This document shows positions 37,335-47,776 of a DNA stretch of 64,000 bases, piece by piece. The DNA lies in contig NZ_CP086111.1 in the NCBI RefSeq assembly GCF_016806835.2, positions 1,285,001-1,349,000 of the forward strand, given 5' to 3'. The first letter of the stretch is position 1. Each line of letters starts with the position of its first letter. The DNA comes from Skermanella rosea. Lineage in GTDB: Bacteria; Pseudomonadota; Alphaproteobacteria; Azospirillales; Azospirillaceae. The translations under genes were made by a program, and so were the position numbers. The notes beneath the pieces were generated by a model that was not told the origin of the DNA, searched no databases, and worked only from the letters and a program-made list of their open reading frames with translations.

Positions 37335-39470
37335 ATGACGGGCGCCTACCTCGACGACCTCGACCGCTTCAAGGCGACCTATTTCGACGAATGCGCCGAA
37401 CTCCTCGCCGTCGCCGAAGCGGGGCTGCTGCGCCTGTCGCCGCAGAACATCGACCTGGATGAGATCAACGCCGTGTTCCGTGCCGTCCACTCGATCAAGG
37501 GCGGCGGCGGCACCTTCGGCTTTTCCCAGCTGGTGGCCTTCACCCACGAGTTCGAGGCGGTCATGGACCGCCTGCGGTCGCAGCAGATCGGCGTCACGAC
37601 CGAGCTGGTGGATGTCCTGATCCAGGCCAACGACGTCATGGCCCGGCTGCTGACCTGCGCGCGCGACGGGCTGGCGGTTCCGGCCGGCCTGGCCGACGCG
37701 TCCGCCTCGGACCTCAAGCGCTTCCTCCAGAAGGACGCTTCCGGTCCCGGCGCGCCGGCTCCGGCGCCTCACCCGGCCGCGGCGCGGACGGCGCCGGCGG
37801 CGGCGCGCAGCTTCGTCATCTATTTCATGCCCAAGAGCGACCTCCTGCTCAGCGGCAACGAGCCGGCCTTCCTGCTCCGGGCCCTGAAGCGGCTCGGCCA
37901 GGCCGAGGTGGTCTGCGACATGGGGCGGGTCCCGCCGCTCTTCGAGCTGGATGGCGAAAGCCTTCACCTGTTCTGGCAGATCGCCCTGACCGGCACCACC
38001 GACGAGGCGGCGATCCGCGACGTCTTCGAGTTCGTCGTGGACGACTGCCAGGTGGACATCGTCGAGACCACCGGCTCCGCCGACGGCGGGGAGGAGGAGG
38101 CGTTCGGCGTGTTCGCGGAGAACCTGCCCTATGTCCCGCCCGGCCAGCTGACCGTCTACGAGGCCGGCGCGGTCGACGGCGCGCAGGCAGCCCCGGCCCG
38201 GCCGGAAGGCGGCGGCGCGGGACCGGGTTCCGGCACCTCGGCCGGCGGCGGCGGACTGGGCGGCCACACCATCCGGGTCGACCTGGACAAGGTGGACAGG
38301 CTGGTCAACCTGGTCGGCGAGATGGTCATTACCCAGGCGATGATCAGCGAACAGCTCCGCGACGTGCCGCCTGGAACGCTCCAGCAGCTGGTCGAAGGGC
38401 TGGAGGAGTTGAGCCGCCACACCCGCGAGCTCCAGGAGAGCGTGATGGCGATCCGGGCGCAGCAGGTCCGGTCCGTGTTCTCCCGCATGCCCCGGCTGGT
38501 CCGCGAGGTCGCCGCCCAGACCGGCAAGGAAGTCATGCTCGCCACCTCGGGGGAGACCACGGAGGTGGACAAGACCGTGGTCGAGAATTTGGTCGACCCG
38601 CTGACCCATATGATCCGCAACTCGATCGACCACGGCCTGGAAACGCCGGAGGAGCGGGAGACGATCGGCAAGCCGCGCAGCGGGACGGTCCATCTCTCCG
38701 CGCAGCACCGGTCCGGCCGGATCGTGATCGAGGTGGCCGACGACGGGCGGGGCATCAACCGGCAGCGGGTGCTCCAGAAGGCGGTCGAGCAGGGGCTCGT
38801 CCCCGCCGGCGCCGCCCTGTCGGAGGAGGAGATCGACAACCTCATCTTCCTGCCCGGCTTCTCCACCGCCGACGCCGTCTCGGCGATCTCTGGGCGCGGC
38901 GTGGGCATGGACGTCGTCCGGCGCAACATCGCCAGCCTGGGCGGGCGGATCGGCGTCCATTCGACGCCGGGCGTGGGCACGCGCTTCGTGCTGTCGCTCC
39001 CCCTCACCCTGGCCGTGCTGGACGGCATGGTCATCTCGGTCGGCGAGCAGCGTTTCGTGCTGCCGCTGACCAACATCATCGAAAGCCTGCGGCCCCGCAG
39101 GGCCGACCTGCAGAGCGTCGCCAACCAGTGCGACGTCATCATGGCGCGCGGCGAGTACGTGCGTCTGGTCTATGTCGACCGCCTGTTCCGGATCGACGGC
39201 GCGATCGGCGATCCGACGCGGGGCCTGGTCGTCCTGGTCGAGACGGAGGAGGGCGGGCGCCTCGGTCTCGTGGTGGACGAGGTGCTCGGCCAGCAGCAGG
39301 TCGTCATCAAGAGCCTGGAGAGCAACTTCCAGCGTCTCGACGGCGTCTCCGCCGCGACCATCCTGGGCGATGGTCGCGTCGCCCTGATCCTCGACGTCGC
39401 CGGCCTGCAGAGCATGAGCCGCAACACCCCTGCACGCGCGATCCCCGCCGCCGCACTGCCCGCCGCCTAG
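37335..39470 (+). CDS. cheA: Chemotaxis histidine kinase CheA
   Basis: The product is 711 aa. The P1 domain carries His52 in FRAVHSIKGGGGTFGF. A second module around residues 155-250 (FMPKSDLLLSGNEPAFLLRA) is P2-like. The P3 dimerisation helices include RLVNLVGEMVITQAMI, the P4 ATPase domain contains IRNSIDHGLETPEER and GRGVGMDVVRRNI, and the P5 CheW-like domain closes the protein. All catalytic boxes look intact. An Ala/Pro-rich linker separates P1 from the next module. Confidence 0.97.
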   Translation: MTGAYLDDLDRFKATYFDECAELLAVAEAGLLRLSPQNIDLDEINAVFRAVHSIKGGGGTFGFSQLVAFTHEFEAVMDRLRSQQIGVTTELVDVLIQANDVMARLLTCARDGLAVPAGLADASASDLKRFLQKDASGPGAPAPAPHPAAARTAPAAARSFVIYFMPKSDLLLSGNEPAFLLRALKRLGQAEVVCDMGRVPPLFELDGESLHLFWQIALTGTTDEAAIRDVFEFVVDDCQVDIVETTGSADGGEEEAFGVFAENLPYVPPGQLTVYEAGAVDGAQAAPARPEGGGAGPGSGTSAGGGGLGGHTIRVDLDKVDRLVNLVGEMVITQAMISEQLRDVPPGTLQQLVEGLEELSRHTRELQESVMAIRAQQVRSVFSRMPRLVREVAAQTGKEVMLATSGETTEVDKTVVENLVDPLTHMIRNSIDHGLETPEERETIGKPRSGTVHLSAQHRSGRIVIEVADDGRGINRQRVLQKAVEQGLVPAGAALSEEEIDNLIFLPGFSTADAVSAISGRGVGMDVVRRNIASLGGRIGVHSTPGVGTRFVLSLPLTLAVLDGMVISVGEQRFVLPLTNIIESLRPRRADLQSVANQCDVIMARGEYVRLVYVDRLFRIDGAIGDPTRGLVVLVETEEGGRLGLVVDEVLGQQQVVIKSLESNFQRLDGVSAATILGDGRVALILDVAGLQSMSRNTPARAIPAAALPAA

Positions 39471-39480
39471 GATAAGACAG

Positions 39481-40023
39481 ATGGCAACAGTCCCCTCGGC
39501 CGCCCTGCCGGCCGTTCCGCGAGGTCAGGCCGGACCGGCTTCGGCCGAGGAACAATACGTCACCTTCACCGTCGGGACGGAGGAGTACGGCGTCAACATC
39601 CTGTCCGTGCGCGAGATCCGCGGCTGGACGCCGGAGACCAAGCTTCCCAACATGCCAGACTACGTGCGCGGCGTGGTCAACCTGCGCGGCATCATCATTC
39701 CGATTTTCGACCTGCGCGCCCGCTTCGGCGGTAGCCAGACCGAGGTGACCAAGCGCCACGTGGTGGTGGTCCTGCAGGTCGGCGAACGCACCCGGGGCAT
39801 CCTGGTGGACGCGATTTCCGACATCCTGACCGTCGCCCACGACGCGGTGAAGCCGCCGCCGGACATCGACAGCGGGCTGATCGACCAACAGTACCTGAGC
39901 GGGCTGGTCACGGCGGAGAACCGCATGGTGACCCTGCTGGACGTGACCCGCCTGTTCGCCGGGGACGCCGTCGAGGTGCTCGCTTCCCATCCTATCCAGA
40001 TCCCGCATCAGGCGCAGGCCTGA
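39481..40023 (+). CDS. cheW: Chemotaxis coupling protein CheW
   Basis: The product is 180 aa with a single CheW domain: YVTFTVGTEEYGVNILSVRE, then NLRGIIIPIFDLRARFG and GILVDAISDILTV. It links receptors to CheA P5. Its N-terminal ~20 residues are a Pro/Ala-rich extension. It lies 10 bases after cheA and 24 before the receptor gene. Confidence 0.96.
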   Translation: MATVPSAALPAVPRGQAGPASAEEQYVTFTVGTEEYGVNILSVREIRGWTPETKLPNMPDYVRGVVNLRGIIIPIFDLRARFGGSQTEVTKRHVVVVLQVGERTRGILVDAISDILTVAHDAVKPPPDIDSGLIDQQYLSGLVTAENRMVTLLDVTRLFAGDAVEVLASHPIQIPHQAQA

Positions 40024-40047
40024 GCAGAGCCGCAAGGGGATTCCACC

Positions 40048-42765
40048 ATGTCCGTCACCGATCGAACCTCCGCCCCGGCTCGGCTCGGCATCAAAAAGCG
40101 CCTGTGGCTCGCGTTCGGCCTGATGGTCGGCCTGCTGGTCGCCGGCTTCGGCTATGGCGGATACAGCCTGATGGCGACCCAGGCCCTTGTCCATCTCCTG
40201 AGCGACATCGGGGAGGAGGCGAGGTTCGCCAAGGACCTGGAGTCCGATATGGTGGGTCTCCGCATCACCGCGCGCAACTTCGCGTACAGCGGAGACCAGA
40301 GGCTGCCGCCGGTCGTCCGGGACCTGCACGCCAAGCTGCTGGGCCACATCGGCACCACCAAGAAGGCGGTCGACGACCCGATGCGCCTGCGGCTGGTGGC
40401 CGACATCGAAGCGCTCGCCGCCGACTACCTGGTCAACTTCGAGAAGCTGGTGGACCTGCGGACCCGGCAGGACACCCTGCTGCGCGAGCGGATGGAGCCC
40501 TTGGCCGACAGGGTCTTCGGGCACTTCGCCGAGCTGAAGGACAAGTCCGCGGCCGCCGGCGCGATCGCCGCGTCGTTCGCCGCCGCGGAGGCGGAGGAAC
40601 ACTGGCTTGTCGCGCGGCTGGTAGCCGAACGGTTCCTGACCAGCGGGGACCAGTCGGCCCGGCAGAAGTTCGATGACAACATCGCCGAGCTGCGCCTGCA
40701 TCTCGAACAGTTCGACGCGGAACTGAAGGATCCGAAGCTGCAGGAGGTCAGGGCCGCTCTCGCCGAGGGGGTCAAGCAGTTCACCGCCGGTTTCAACGAG
40801 ATCCTGTCGAGCAACGTGGAAATCCTTCGGCTGCGCGACGACGTCCTGCTCAACGTGGGCACGGCGACCTCGAAGAAGGCGGTCGAGATCGTCAACTCGG
40901 CGGAAGCGAGCCAGACGGAAATCGAGGCCACCGCGGCGGCGCAGGCCAGGACCGCCCTGACGATCACCGTGATCATCGGCGTGATATCCACCCTGCTCGG
41001 GATCATCGCCGCCCACCTGATCTCGCGCAGCATCATCACCCCGGTCAACGCGCTCCGCAAGGTGATGTCCGACCTGACCGACGGCGATCTCGCCGTCACG
41101 GTTCCCGGCACCGCCGACCGCGACGAGCTGGGTGACATGGCGCGCGCCGTGGATGCGTTCAAGACCGTCGCCGTGGCGGCGGTGCGGACCCGGATCGGCC
41201 TCGACAACGTCAGCGCCAACATCATGATGTCCGACGCGGACGGCAAGATCGTCTATTGCAACCGGGCGATCATGAGCATGTTCGGCGCGTGCGAGGCCGA
41301 CCTGCGCAAGAGCCTGCCGGCCTTCGACTCGAAATCCCTGATCGGGACGAACATCGATGTCTTCCATCGCGATCCGTCGCATCAGCGCCGGCTGCTCGGC
41401 GGGCTGACCGGCAGTCACAAGGGCATCGCCAAGGCCGGCGGCCATACCTTCCAGGTCATCGCCCATCCGGTGTCCGGCCAGCGCGGGGAACGTCTCGGCA
41501 CCATCATCGAATGGCGCGACCTGACCGAGGAACTCCAGGTCGAGGAGGAAATCGGCGGCATCGTCGCCGGCGCGGTTCGGGGCGACTTCTCCGCCCGGAT
41601 CGAACTGGCGGGCAAGAGCGGATTCTTCCTGACGGTCAGCGAGGGCATCAACGATCTGGCCGAGAATGTCTGCGCCGTCGCCGAGGATCTGGCCTCCGTC
41701 CTCCAGTCCCTTTCCCACGGCGACCTTACCCGCCGGATCGAGAAGGACTACGAAGGCGTCTTCCAGCGCCTCAAGAGCGACTTCAACTCCACGGCCGAAA
41801 AGCTCTCGGACATCGTCGGCCGGATCAGCCAGTCCACGGCCGCGATCTCCGAAGCGGCGCGCGAGGTTTCGGCGGGAAGCCTCGACCTGTCCGAGCGGAC
41901 CGAGCAGCAGGCCTCCAGCCTGGAGGAAACGGCGGCCAGCATGGAGCAACTCGCCGCGACGGTGCGCAGCAACGCCGACAATGCCAAGCAGGTCAACGAG
42001 GTCGCCTCGACCGCCCGTACCGCCGCCGATCGCGGCGGCAAGGTCGCCGGCGATGCGGTGGACGCCATGCGCAGGATCGAGAGCTCCAGCCAGAAGATCA
42101 GCGACATCATTGGCGTGATCGACGAGATCGCTTTCCAGACCAACCTCCTGGCGCTGAACGCGGCGGTCGAGGCCGCCCGGGCGGGCGACGCCGGACGCGG
42201 CTTCGCGGTGGTGGCGCAGGAGGTCCGGACGCTGGCCCAGCGCTCGGCCCAGGCGTCGAAGGAGATCAAGGCCCTGATCATCGACAGCAACACCCAGGTG
42301 CGCGACGGCGTCGACCTCGTCGGAAATGCCGGCGGCGCGCTCTCGGACATCGTGGCGGGCGTCAGCCGGGTCGCCGACCTGGTCGCGGAGATCGCCCGCG
42401 CGACCGCCGAGCAGGCCAACGGCCTGGACGAGATCAACGGCGCCGTCGCCCAGATGGATGAGATGACCCAGAAGAACGCGGCGCTGGTCGAACAGAGTTC
42501 GGCGGCGGCGCGCTCGATGGAAGGGCAGGCCCATGATCTCGGCTCGCTGATCTCGTTCTTCAGCGTCTCCGGTGGCCTGCCCGCTTCCGAAGATCTCCCG
42601 TCGCGGCCCGCGCCGGTCCCGATGCGCAAGACCGCGGCCGGCGGGCGTTCCGCCCCCCGCCAAGCGGCCCGCCCCGCCGTCTCCGAAGCCAAACGGGTCG
42701 TCCCGCACCCGACCACCCTGCGCCGGGTGGAGACCAATGACGACCCCGACTGGAAGGAGTTCTGA
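40048..42765 (+). CDS. Membrane methyl-accepting chemotaxis protein with HAMP and PAS
   Basis: The product is 905 aa. TM1 is [20 protein letters not shown], a ~270-residue helical periplasmic domain follows, and TM2 lies in [25 protein letters not shown] domain, a PAS domain ([19 protein letters not shown]) and a second HAMP-like segment precede the signalling hairpin tip [19 protein letters not shown]. The protein ends PDWKEF, which fits the xWxxF pentapeptide that tethers CheR/CheB. It is the main receptor of this cluster; the ligand is unknown. Confidence 0.94.
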   Translation: MSVTDRTSAPARLGIKKRLWLAFGLMVGLLVAGFGYGGYSLMATQALVHLLSDIGEEARFAKDLESDMVGLRITARNFAYSGDQRLPPVVRDLHAKLLGHIGTTKKAVDDPMRLRLVADIEALAADYLVNFEKLVDLRTRQDTLLRERMEPLADRVFGHFAELKDKSAAAGAIAASFAAAEAEEHWLVARLVAERFLTSGDQSARQKFDDNIAELRLHLEQFDAELKDPKLQEVRAALAEGVKQFTAGFNEILSSNVEILRLRDDVLLNVGTATSKKAVEIVNSAEASQTEIEATAAAQARTALTITVIIGVISTLLGIIAAHLISRSIITPVNALRKVMSDLTDGDLAVTVPGTADRDELGDMARAVDAFKTVAVAAVRTRIGLDNVSANIMMSDADGKIVYCNRAIMSMFGACEADLRKSLPAFDSKSLIGTNIDVFHRDPSHQRRLLGGLTGSHKGIAKAGGHTFQVIAHPVSGQRGERLGTIIEWRDLTEELQVEEEIGGIVAGAVRGDFSARIELAGKSGFFLTVSEGINDLAENVCAVAEDLASVLQSLSHGDLTRRIEKDYEGVFQRLKSDFNSTAEKLSDIVGRISQSTAAISEAAREVSAGSLDLSERTEQQASSLEETAASMEQLAATVRSNADNAKQVNEVASTARTAADRGGKVAGDAVDAMRRIESSSQKISDIIGVIDEIAFQTNLLALNAAVEAARAGDAGRGFAVVAQEVRTLAQRSAQASKEIKALIIDSNTQVRDGVDLVGNAGGALSDIVAGVSRVADLVAEIARATAEQANGLDEINGAVAQMDEMTQKNAALVEQSSAAARSMEGQAHDLGSLISFFSVSGGLPASEDLPSRPAPVPMRKTAAGGRSAPRQAARPAVSEAKRVVPHPTTLRRVETNDDPDWKEF

Positions 42766-42846
42766 GCGGACGCGACAGCTCCGGCTCGTGACGTTTCATG
42801 ACCTTTCATGACATCTGGCGACATGCCCCCGCCCGGGAGGGATCGA

Positions 42847-43755
42847 ATGACTGAAGCGGCGCACCGGAGCGCACCGGCCGGCCGGGAACGGGAAGGAAGC
42901 CTGTCCCGGTCCACCGGCGAGCGCGAATTCCATTTCACCCGTGGGCATTTCGACCAGATCGCGGCGCTGCTCCAGCAGCTCACGGGCATCCATCTCGCTC
43001 CCCACAAGGTGGAGATGGTCTATTCCCGCCTTGCCCGCCGGCTGCGGGACCTGGGCATGGCGGACTTCGACGCCTACTGCGCCTTCCTGGCGTCCGAGTC
43101 GGGGGAAAGCGAGATCGGCCTGCTGGTCAATGCCCTGACCACCAACCTGACCCGCTTCTATCGGGAGCCCCATCACTTCGAGCACTTGGCCACGGTGGTG
43201 CTGCCCTGGATCCAGGAACGGCAGGCAGGCGCCGCCAAGCCGCGCCTGCGGATCTGGTCGGCGGGCTGCTCCTCGGGGGAGGAGCCCTACACGATCGCGA
43301 TGACCGTGGCGTCCACGCTGCCCGACCTCCACCGCTGGGACGTCCGCATCCTGGCGACCGACATCGACACCCACATGGTCGAGACCGCGCGCCGGGGGCT
43401 TTACGCTGCGGACGCGGCAAGCGCCATACCCGCGGCGGTCCGCTCGCGCCACACCGCGGAGCAGCAGCAGGGGACCCGCCGGGTTCTCTCCATGGGCGAG
43501 AGCCTGCGCCGGCTGATCACTTTCAAGCCACTGAACCTGCTTGAAGACTGGCCTATGCGCGGACCCTTCGATGCGATCTTCTGCCGCAACGTGCTTATCT
43601 ATTTTGACAGGCATGGTAGGACGGAAGTGATAGGGAAGTTCCATCAACTCCTGGATGGCGATGGGCATCTCTATCTCGGCCATTCAGAGAGTCTCTACGG
43701 CGTTTCAGAACAGTTTCGCCAAGTGGGGCCGACCAGCTATCAGGCCATACCATGA
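42847..43755 (+). CDS. cheR: Chemotaxis protein methyltransferase CheR
   Basis: The product is 302 aa. CheR methylates receptor glutamates using S-adenosylmethionine. The N-terminal helical domain is followed by the Rossmann domain: LRIWSAGCSSGEEPYTIAM is the SAM motif, then ILATDIDTHMV, and FDAIFCRNVLIYFD is near the end. The ATG at 42847 was preferred to 42808 because a GGGAGGGA ribosome binding site precedes it. Its stop overlaps cheD by four bases. Confidence 0.95.
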   Translation: MTEAAHRSAPAGREREGSLSRSTGEREFHFTRGHFDQIAALLQQLTGIHLAPHKVEMVYSRLARRLRDLGMADFDAYCAFLASESGESEIGLLVNALTTNLTRFYREPHHFEHLATVVLPWIQERQAGAAKPRLRIWSAGCSSGEEPYTIAMTVASTLPDLHRWDVRILATDIDTHMVETARRGLYAADAASAIPAAVRSRHTAEQQQGTRRVLSMGESLRRLITFKPLNLLEDWPMRGPFDAIFCRNVLIYFDRHGRTEVIGKFHQLLDGDGHLYLGHSESLYGVSEQFRQVGPTSYQAIP

Positions 43756-44396
43756 AGCATGCCGTGCGCGCACTCGACGACCGCAGAGGGGGTGTTCCGA
43801 GCCTGGACGAGCCCAACGAAGGCTATTTCCATCCGGGCTTCCGGGCCCATGCCGTCAAGGTCCTGCTCGGCGAGCACAAGATCACCCAGCGGCCCGACGA
43901 GATGCTGGTAACCACCCTCGGCTCCTGCATCGCCGCCTGCGTCCGCGATCCGGTCCTGGGTCTGGGGGGCATGAACCATTTCCTGCTGCCGGAAGCCCCC
44001 GCCGGGAGCGACGGCGGGGTCGACGCCGCCGCGCGGTACGGCGGTGTCGCCATGGAACGCCTGATCAACGAGATCCTGCGGCGGGGCGGCCGGCGCGACC
44101 GGTTGGAGGTGAAGGTGTTCGGCGGCGCCAAGGTGATCGCCAGCAGCAATCCCATCGGGCGCCGCAACGCTGAGTTCGTGCTGGGCTTCATCGCCGCCGA
44201 GGGGCTCACCCTGGCCGCGCAGGACCTGGGAGGCACCCTCGCGCGGCGGGTCCATTATTTCCCGAACACCGGGAAGGTGATGCGTCGCCTGATCCGGCAG
44301 GACGCGGTGGAGGACACCATCCGCAGCGAGATGCGGTTCATGTCCGACCTGGGCGCCAAGCCGGTCGAAGGCGAAATCGAGTTGTTCGGGGACTGA
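43752..44396 (+). CDS. cheD: Chemoreceptor glutamine deamidase CheD
   Basis: The product is 214 aa. The catalytic Cys is in LVTTLGSCIAACVRDP and the His in GLGGMNHFLLPEA. CheD deamidates receptor glutamines. The C-terminus EGEIELFGD resembles the tail of the soluble receptor in this cluster (NVELF). The ATG overlaps the cheR stop, and its stop overlaps the cheB start. Confidence 0.95.
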   Translation: MKHAVRALDDRRGGVPSLDEPNEGYFHPGFRAHAVKVLLGEHKITQRPDEMLVTTLGSCIAACVRDPVLGLGGMNHFLLPEAPAGSDGGVDAAARYGGVAMERLINEILRRGGRRDRLEVKVFGGAKVIASSNPIGRRNAEFVLGFIAAEGLTLAAQDLGGTLARRVHYFPNTGKVMRRLIRQDAVEDTIRSEMRFMSDLGAKPVEGEIELFGD

Positions 44397-45445
44397 TGAT
44401 GGGCAAGCCGATCCGGGTCGCGATCGTGGACGACAGCGCGCTGATGCGCCGGATGCTCACCGAGGCGCTGGCCGCAGAGCCGGGATTCGAGGTGGTCGGC
44501 CAGGCCGCCAATCCCTATGAGGCGCGGGAGATGATCAAGTCGGCCAATCCGGACGTCCTGACGCTGGACGTCGAGATGCCGCGCATGGACGGGCTGACCT
44601 TCCTGGAGAAGATCATGACGCTTCGGCCGATGCCGGTGGTCATGGTCTCGACCCTGACCCGCGAGGGGGCCGACGCCACCGTCCGGGCGCTGGAACTGGG
44701 GGCGATCGACTGCATCGCCAAGCCCAACGGCGCCGAGGGGGAGCGCTTCGCCGACTTCCGCGACGAACTGATCGGCAAGCTGAAGGTGGCGGCCCATGTC
44801 CGCCTGGGGCCTCCCAGGACGAAGCCTGCGCGGGCCAAGGCGGGAGTCCGCGGCGGCAGCGGCCGGCTGATCGCGCTGGGTGCCTCCACGGGCGGGGTCG
44901 AACGGATCCGCGACATCCTGGAGGTGCTGCCCGAAGGATCGCCGCCGATCCTGATCGTCCAGCACATGGGTGCCTTCTACGTGCCCAGCTTCGCCGCCCG
45001 GCTGGACCGCCAATCCGCGCTGACCGTCAGGATGGCCGAGTCGGGCATGCGCGTGATGGCCGGCGAGGTGCTGATCGCCCCCGGCGACCGGCACATGGCG
45101 CTGCGCCGGGATGGCTTCGGCTATCTGTGCGAGATCGTCGACGGACCGCCGGTCAGCGGTCACCGGCCGTCGGTCGACGTCCTGTTCAATTCGGTCGCCG
45201 AGGTGGCGGGCGTCAACGCGGTCGGCGTGATCCTGTCGGGGATGGGGCGCGACGGCGCTTCCGGGATGGCGGCGATGCATGCCGCGGGAGCCTGGACGAT
45301 CGGTGAGAGCGAGCAGAGCTGCGTCGTCTACGGCATGCCCCGCATGGCCAAGCTGGCCGGCGGTGTCGCCGTGGAGATGCCGCTCGGGCAGATCCCGGCC
45401 GAGATGCTGCGCGCTGCGGCGGCCCCTGCCTCACGGTCGACCTGA
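44396..45445 (+). CDS. cheB: Chemotaxis methylesterase CheB
   Basis: The product is 349 aa: an N-terminal receiver with Asp58 in LTLDVEMPRMDG and a C-terminal methylesterase with the catalytic Ser in ALGASTGGVERI, His in IVQHMG and Asp in SGMGRDGASGMAAM. Phosphorylation by CheA activates demethylation of receptors. It starts at the overlap with cheD; a second ATG lies three bases later. Confidence 0.96.
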   Translation: MMGKPIRVAIVDDSALMRRMLTEALAAEPGFEVVGQAANPYEAREMIKSANPDVLTLDVEMPRMDGLTFLEKIMTLRPMPVVMVSTLTREGADATVRALELGAIDCIAKPNGAEGERFADFRDELIGKLKVAAHVRLGPPRTKPARAKAGVRGGSGRLIALGASTGGVERIRDILEVLPEGSPPILIVQHMGAFYVPSFAARLDRQSALTVRMAESGMRVMAGEVLIAPGDRHMALRRDGFGYLCEIVDGPPVSGHRPSVDVLFNSVAEVAGVNAVGVILSGMGRDGASGMAAMHAAGAWTIGESEQSCVVYGMPRMAKLAGGVAVEMPLGQIPAEMLRAAAAPASRST

Positions 45446-45468
45446 TGACGGACGGGGGAGACTGACCG

Positions 45469-46662
45469 ATGTCGTTCGGATTGTTGAAGAACATCGCCGG
45501 CAGCCGTTCCGATGCGCTTCCGGCGGCGATCCGCCCGGTTCCGGCTCCGACACCGGTGGCTGAACTGCCGGCCGACTCCGGTCATGACGAGTTGCTGGGC
45601 CGCTGGCTCGGCTTTTCCGAGCTTCAGAACCATTGCCTGGACGCCCTGGCGACCGAGGTGAGGCGGACCAGCGACCTGGTCGAGTCCAGCACGCTGGAGA
45701 TCAGTTCGCGGTTCCGCGACCTCGCCACTTCGGCGCGGGAGCAGACCAAGCGGGTCGAGGATATCATCGCGGTCGCCAACTCCGTCACGATCGACGGGGA
45801 GGCCATCCCGCTTGACCGCGTGGTCGCGACGATGCAGCAGATTCTGGTCGAGATGGTGAATAACATCGTCAACCTTTCCAAGCAGGCCATGACGATGGTC
45901 TATGTGCTGGACGATGTGGTCCGGGATGTCGGCGAGGTCGAGAAGAGCATCGCCGACATCGACACCATAAACCGCCAGACCAATTTCCTGGCGCTGAACG
46001 CGACCATCGAGGCCAGCCGCGCGGGCGAGGCCGGCAGGACCTTCGCGGTGGTCGCCAACGAGGTGCGTCACCTGTCCAAGGCGACCGGCGACCTTGCCGG
46101 CCGCATGCGCGACAAGGTCGGCGCGGTCGTCGTCGGCGTCCGGCGCGGCCACGAGATCCTGCGCGACATCGCGAACACCGACCTGTCGCCCCAGATGCTC
46201 GCCAAGGACCGCATCGACATGACGATGATGAGCCTGGTCGCGCAGAGCCAGCATTTCCAGAGCGTGCTCCAGGATGCGGCGCGGGTTTCGACCGAGATTT
46301 CCGCCCATATCAGCCAGGTCATCACCCGGATGCAGTTCCAGGATCTGGCCAAGCAGCGCCTGGACCATGTGATCGACGGCATGACCGTGATGTCGAACGG
46401 CCTGGGCGAACTGGGCGCGAGGACGCGCCTCGCCCTGCCGGCCGGCGCCCAGGCGGACTTCCCGCAGGAATGGGTGGACCAGCTGCTGTCCGGCATGACC
46501 TTGAGCGAGCTTCGCCAGCGCTTCGTCCGCCGCATGCTGCTGGCGGGCTCGGCGCTGGATGCCCACGGCGCGCTGGACCACGAGACGGAGGTCCCGGAAG
46601 CCGACGGCGTGGATCCGGGCCTGTCGGACGGCACGGACGACGATAATGTCGAACTCTTCTGA
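45469..46662 (+). CDS. Soluble methyl-accepting chemotaxis-type protein
   Basis: The product is 397 aa with no membrane segment. A long coiled-coil region surrounds the hairpin tip [20 protein letters not shown] and [20 protein letters not shown], the CheA/CheW contact. A further helical domain of ~150 residues follows, with an acidic C-terminus ending DDDNVELF. No known sensory domain is seen, so it may act as a cytosolic receptor or as an adaptor between the array and the partner-switch genes just downstream. Confidence 0.88.
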   Translation: MSFGLLKNIAGSRSDALPAAIRPVPAPTPVAELPADSGHDELLGRWLGFSELQNHCLDALATEVRRTSDLVESSTLEISSRFRDLATSAREQTKRVEDIIAVANSVTIDGEAIPLDRVVATMQQILVEMVNNIVNLSKQAMTMVYVLDDVVRDVGEVEKSIADIDTINRQTNFLALNATIEASRAGEAGRTFAVVANEVRHLSKATGDLAGRMRDKVGAVVVGVRRGHEILRDIANTDLSPQMLAKDRIDMTMMSLVAQSQHFQSVLQDAARVSTEISAHISQVITRMQFQDLAKQRLDHVIDGMTVMSNGLGELGARTRLALPAGAQADFPQEWVDQLLSGMTLSELRQRFVRRMLLAGSALDAHGALDHETEVPEADGVDPGLSDGTDDDNVELF

Positions 46663-46724
46663 TCGCGCGTGAGATTGCCGGGCGGCGGCAGCGCATTCTG
46701 CCATTCATGGAGCGGTGTGTAGAA

Positions 46725-47030
46725 ATGGATTATCGTATCGAGCTGGATGACCTGGAAGCGCGCATCTTCGTCACGGGCCGCCTGACCTTCAACGACCATG
46801 GCAAGGTCCGGAGCATGATCCAGGAGATGGTGCAGAGCCATCCGAAGCGTCAGGTCATGATGATCGGCGGGCTGGAGTTCGTGGACAGCTCCGGGCTCGG
46901 CATGATCCTGGTCGCCCGCGAGGAGGTCGCCCAGGTCGACAAGAAACTGTTCCTCCGCGGGGCGCAGGGGCAGGTCAAGCGGGTCCTTTCGGTCGCCCAG
47001 CTGGACAAGATCGTGGATATCCAGGACTGA
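46725..47030 (+). CDS. STAS-domain anti-sigma factor antagonist
   Basis: The product is about 101 aa from the ATG at 46725, or 107 aa from 46707. The canonical phosphorylation loop is present: IGGLEFVDSSGLGMILVARE, with DSSG as in SpoIIAA/RsbV. Phosphorylation by an anti-sigma-type kinase and dephosphorylation by a PP2C are predicted. The kinase-type ATPase gene follows 23 bases later and two REC-PP2C genes come after it, giving a complete partner-switching set. Confidence 0.93.
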   Translation: MDYRIELDDLEARIFVTGRLTFNDHGKVRSMIQEMVQSHPKRQVMMIGGLEFVDSSGLGMILVAREEVAQVDKKLFLRGAQGQVKRVLSVAQLDKIVDIQD

Positions 47031-47053
47031 AGCCGATTTCGGACGATCCGGCC

Positions 47054-47776
47054 ATGCGGGCGAGCACGCTCTACGGTGTCGGACTGACAGCCGAGCACCT
47101 CCAGGAGATCGCGGCGCTCGTCGGCCGCGGCGGCCACCCCGTCGTCTGCGGCCTTCCGGCGGACGCCTGTGCCCGGATCGACGGCGCCGCCGTGCTCGCG
47201 GCGGACCTTGACCAAGCTTGCCTCAGCCAGGCCCTGGACCGGGGGGCCGGGGCCTGCATCGAGGTCGGTTCGCTCGACGCCACGACGGCGGCGGAGTGCG
47301 TGCGGCGTGCGGCGGGCTGCACGCTGTTCCTGTCCCTGACCACGGCGAGCGCCTATCGGCTGCCCGTGGCCCAGGCGGTGGTGGCCGTGATCGACGGGAT
47401 CGCGTCGCTCGGGCAGGAGAGGCGGGACGACGTCGAGCTGGCGCTCCAGGAAGCCATCAGCAACGCGGTGATCCACGGCAACTTGGCGGTATCGAGCCTG
47501 CGCGGCCCCACGCTGGCGGCGCTGGACGCCTTCTCCTGCGATCTCAACGAAAGGCTGGCCGATCCGGCGCTGGCGAACCTGCGGGTCGGGATCGCCGTTT
47601 CGATCGACGATGCGGAGATCGCCATCGAGGTGATCGACGAAGGTCCCGGTTTCGTGCCGAAGCCCCGGGCTCCGACGGCGGCGAGCGGGCGGGGCATCGG
47701 CCTGATCGAGTCCCTGGCGGCCGCATGGGAGTTGCTCGACGACGGCCGCCGGGTCCGGATGAGGTTCGCCCGATGA
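47054..47776 (+). CDS. Anti-sigma-type HATPase (SpoIIAB/RsbW-like)
   Basis: The product is 240 aa. A ~100-residue N-terminal region without clear family is followed by a GHKL ATPase domain: VELALQEAISNAVIHGN is the N box, VIDEGPGFVP the G1 box and SGRGIGLIESLA the G2 box. This is the serine kinase/anti-sigma family that binds STAS partners. It overlaps the first REC-PP2C gene by four bases. No sigma factor gene is seen in the cluster, so its other target is unknown. Confidence 0.88.
   Translation: MRASTLYGVGLTAEHLQEIAALVGRGGHPVVCGLPADACARIDGAAVLAADLDQACLSQALDRGAGACIEVGSLDATTAAECVRRAAGCTLFLSLTTASAYRLPVAQAVVAVIDGIASLGQERRDDVELALQEAISNAVIHGNLAVSSLRGPTLAALDAFSCDLNERLADPALANLRVGIAVSIDDAEIAIEVIDEGPGFVPKPRAPTAASGRGIGLIESLAAAWELLDDGRRVRMRFAR

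Noticed and set aside
39307-42708. 1133-codon open frame on the minus strand across cheA-cheW-mcp
   Set aside because: It lies antisense to three well-recognised genes, is rich in Arg, Gly, Asp and His, and has no domain; it is a high-GC codon-bias shadow.
42786-42812. Repeated TTTCATGAC before cheR
   Set aside because: Two short adjacent copies only; too little to separate from chance.
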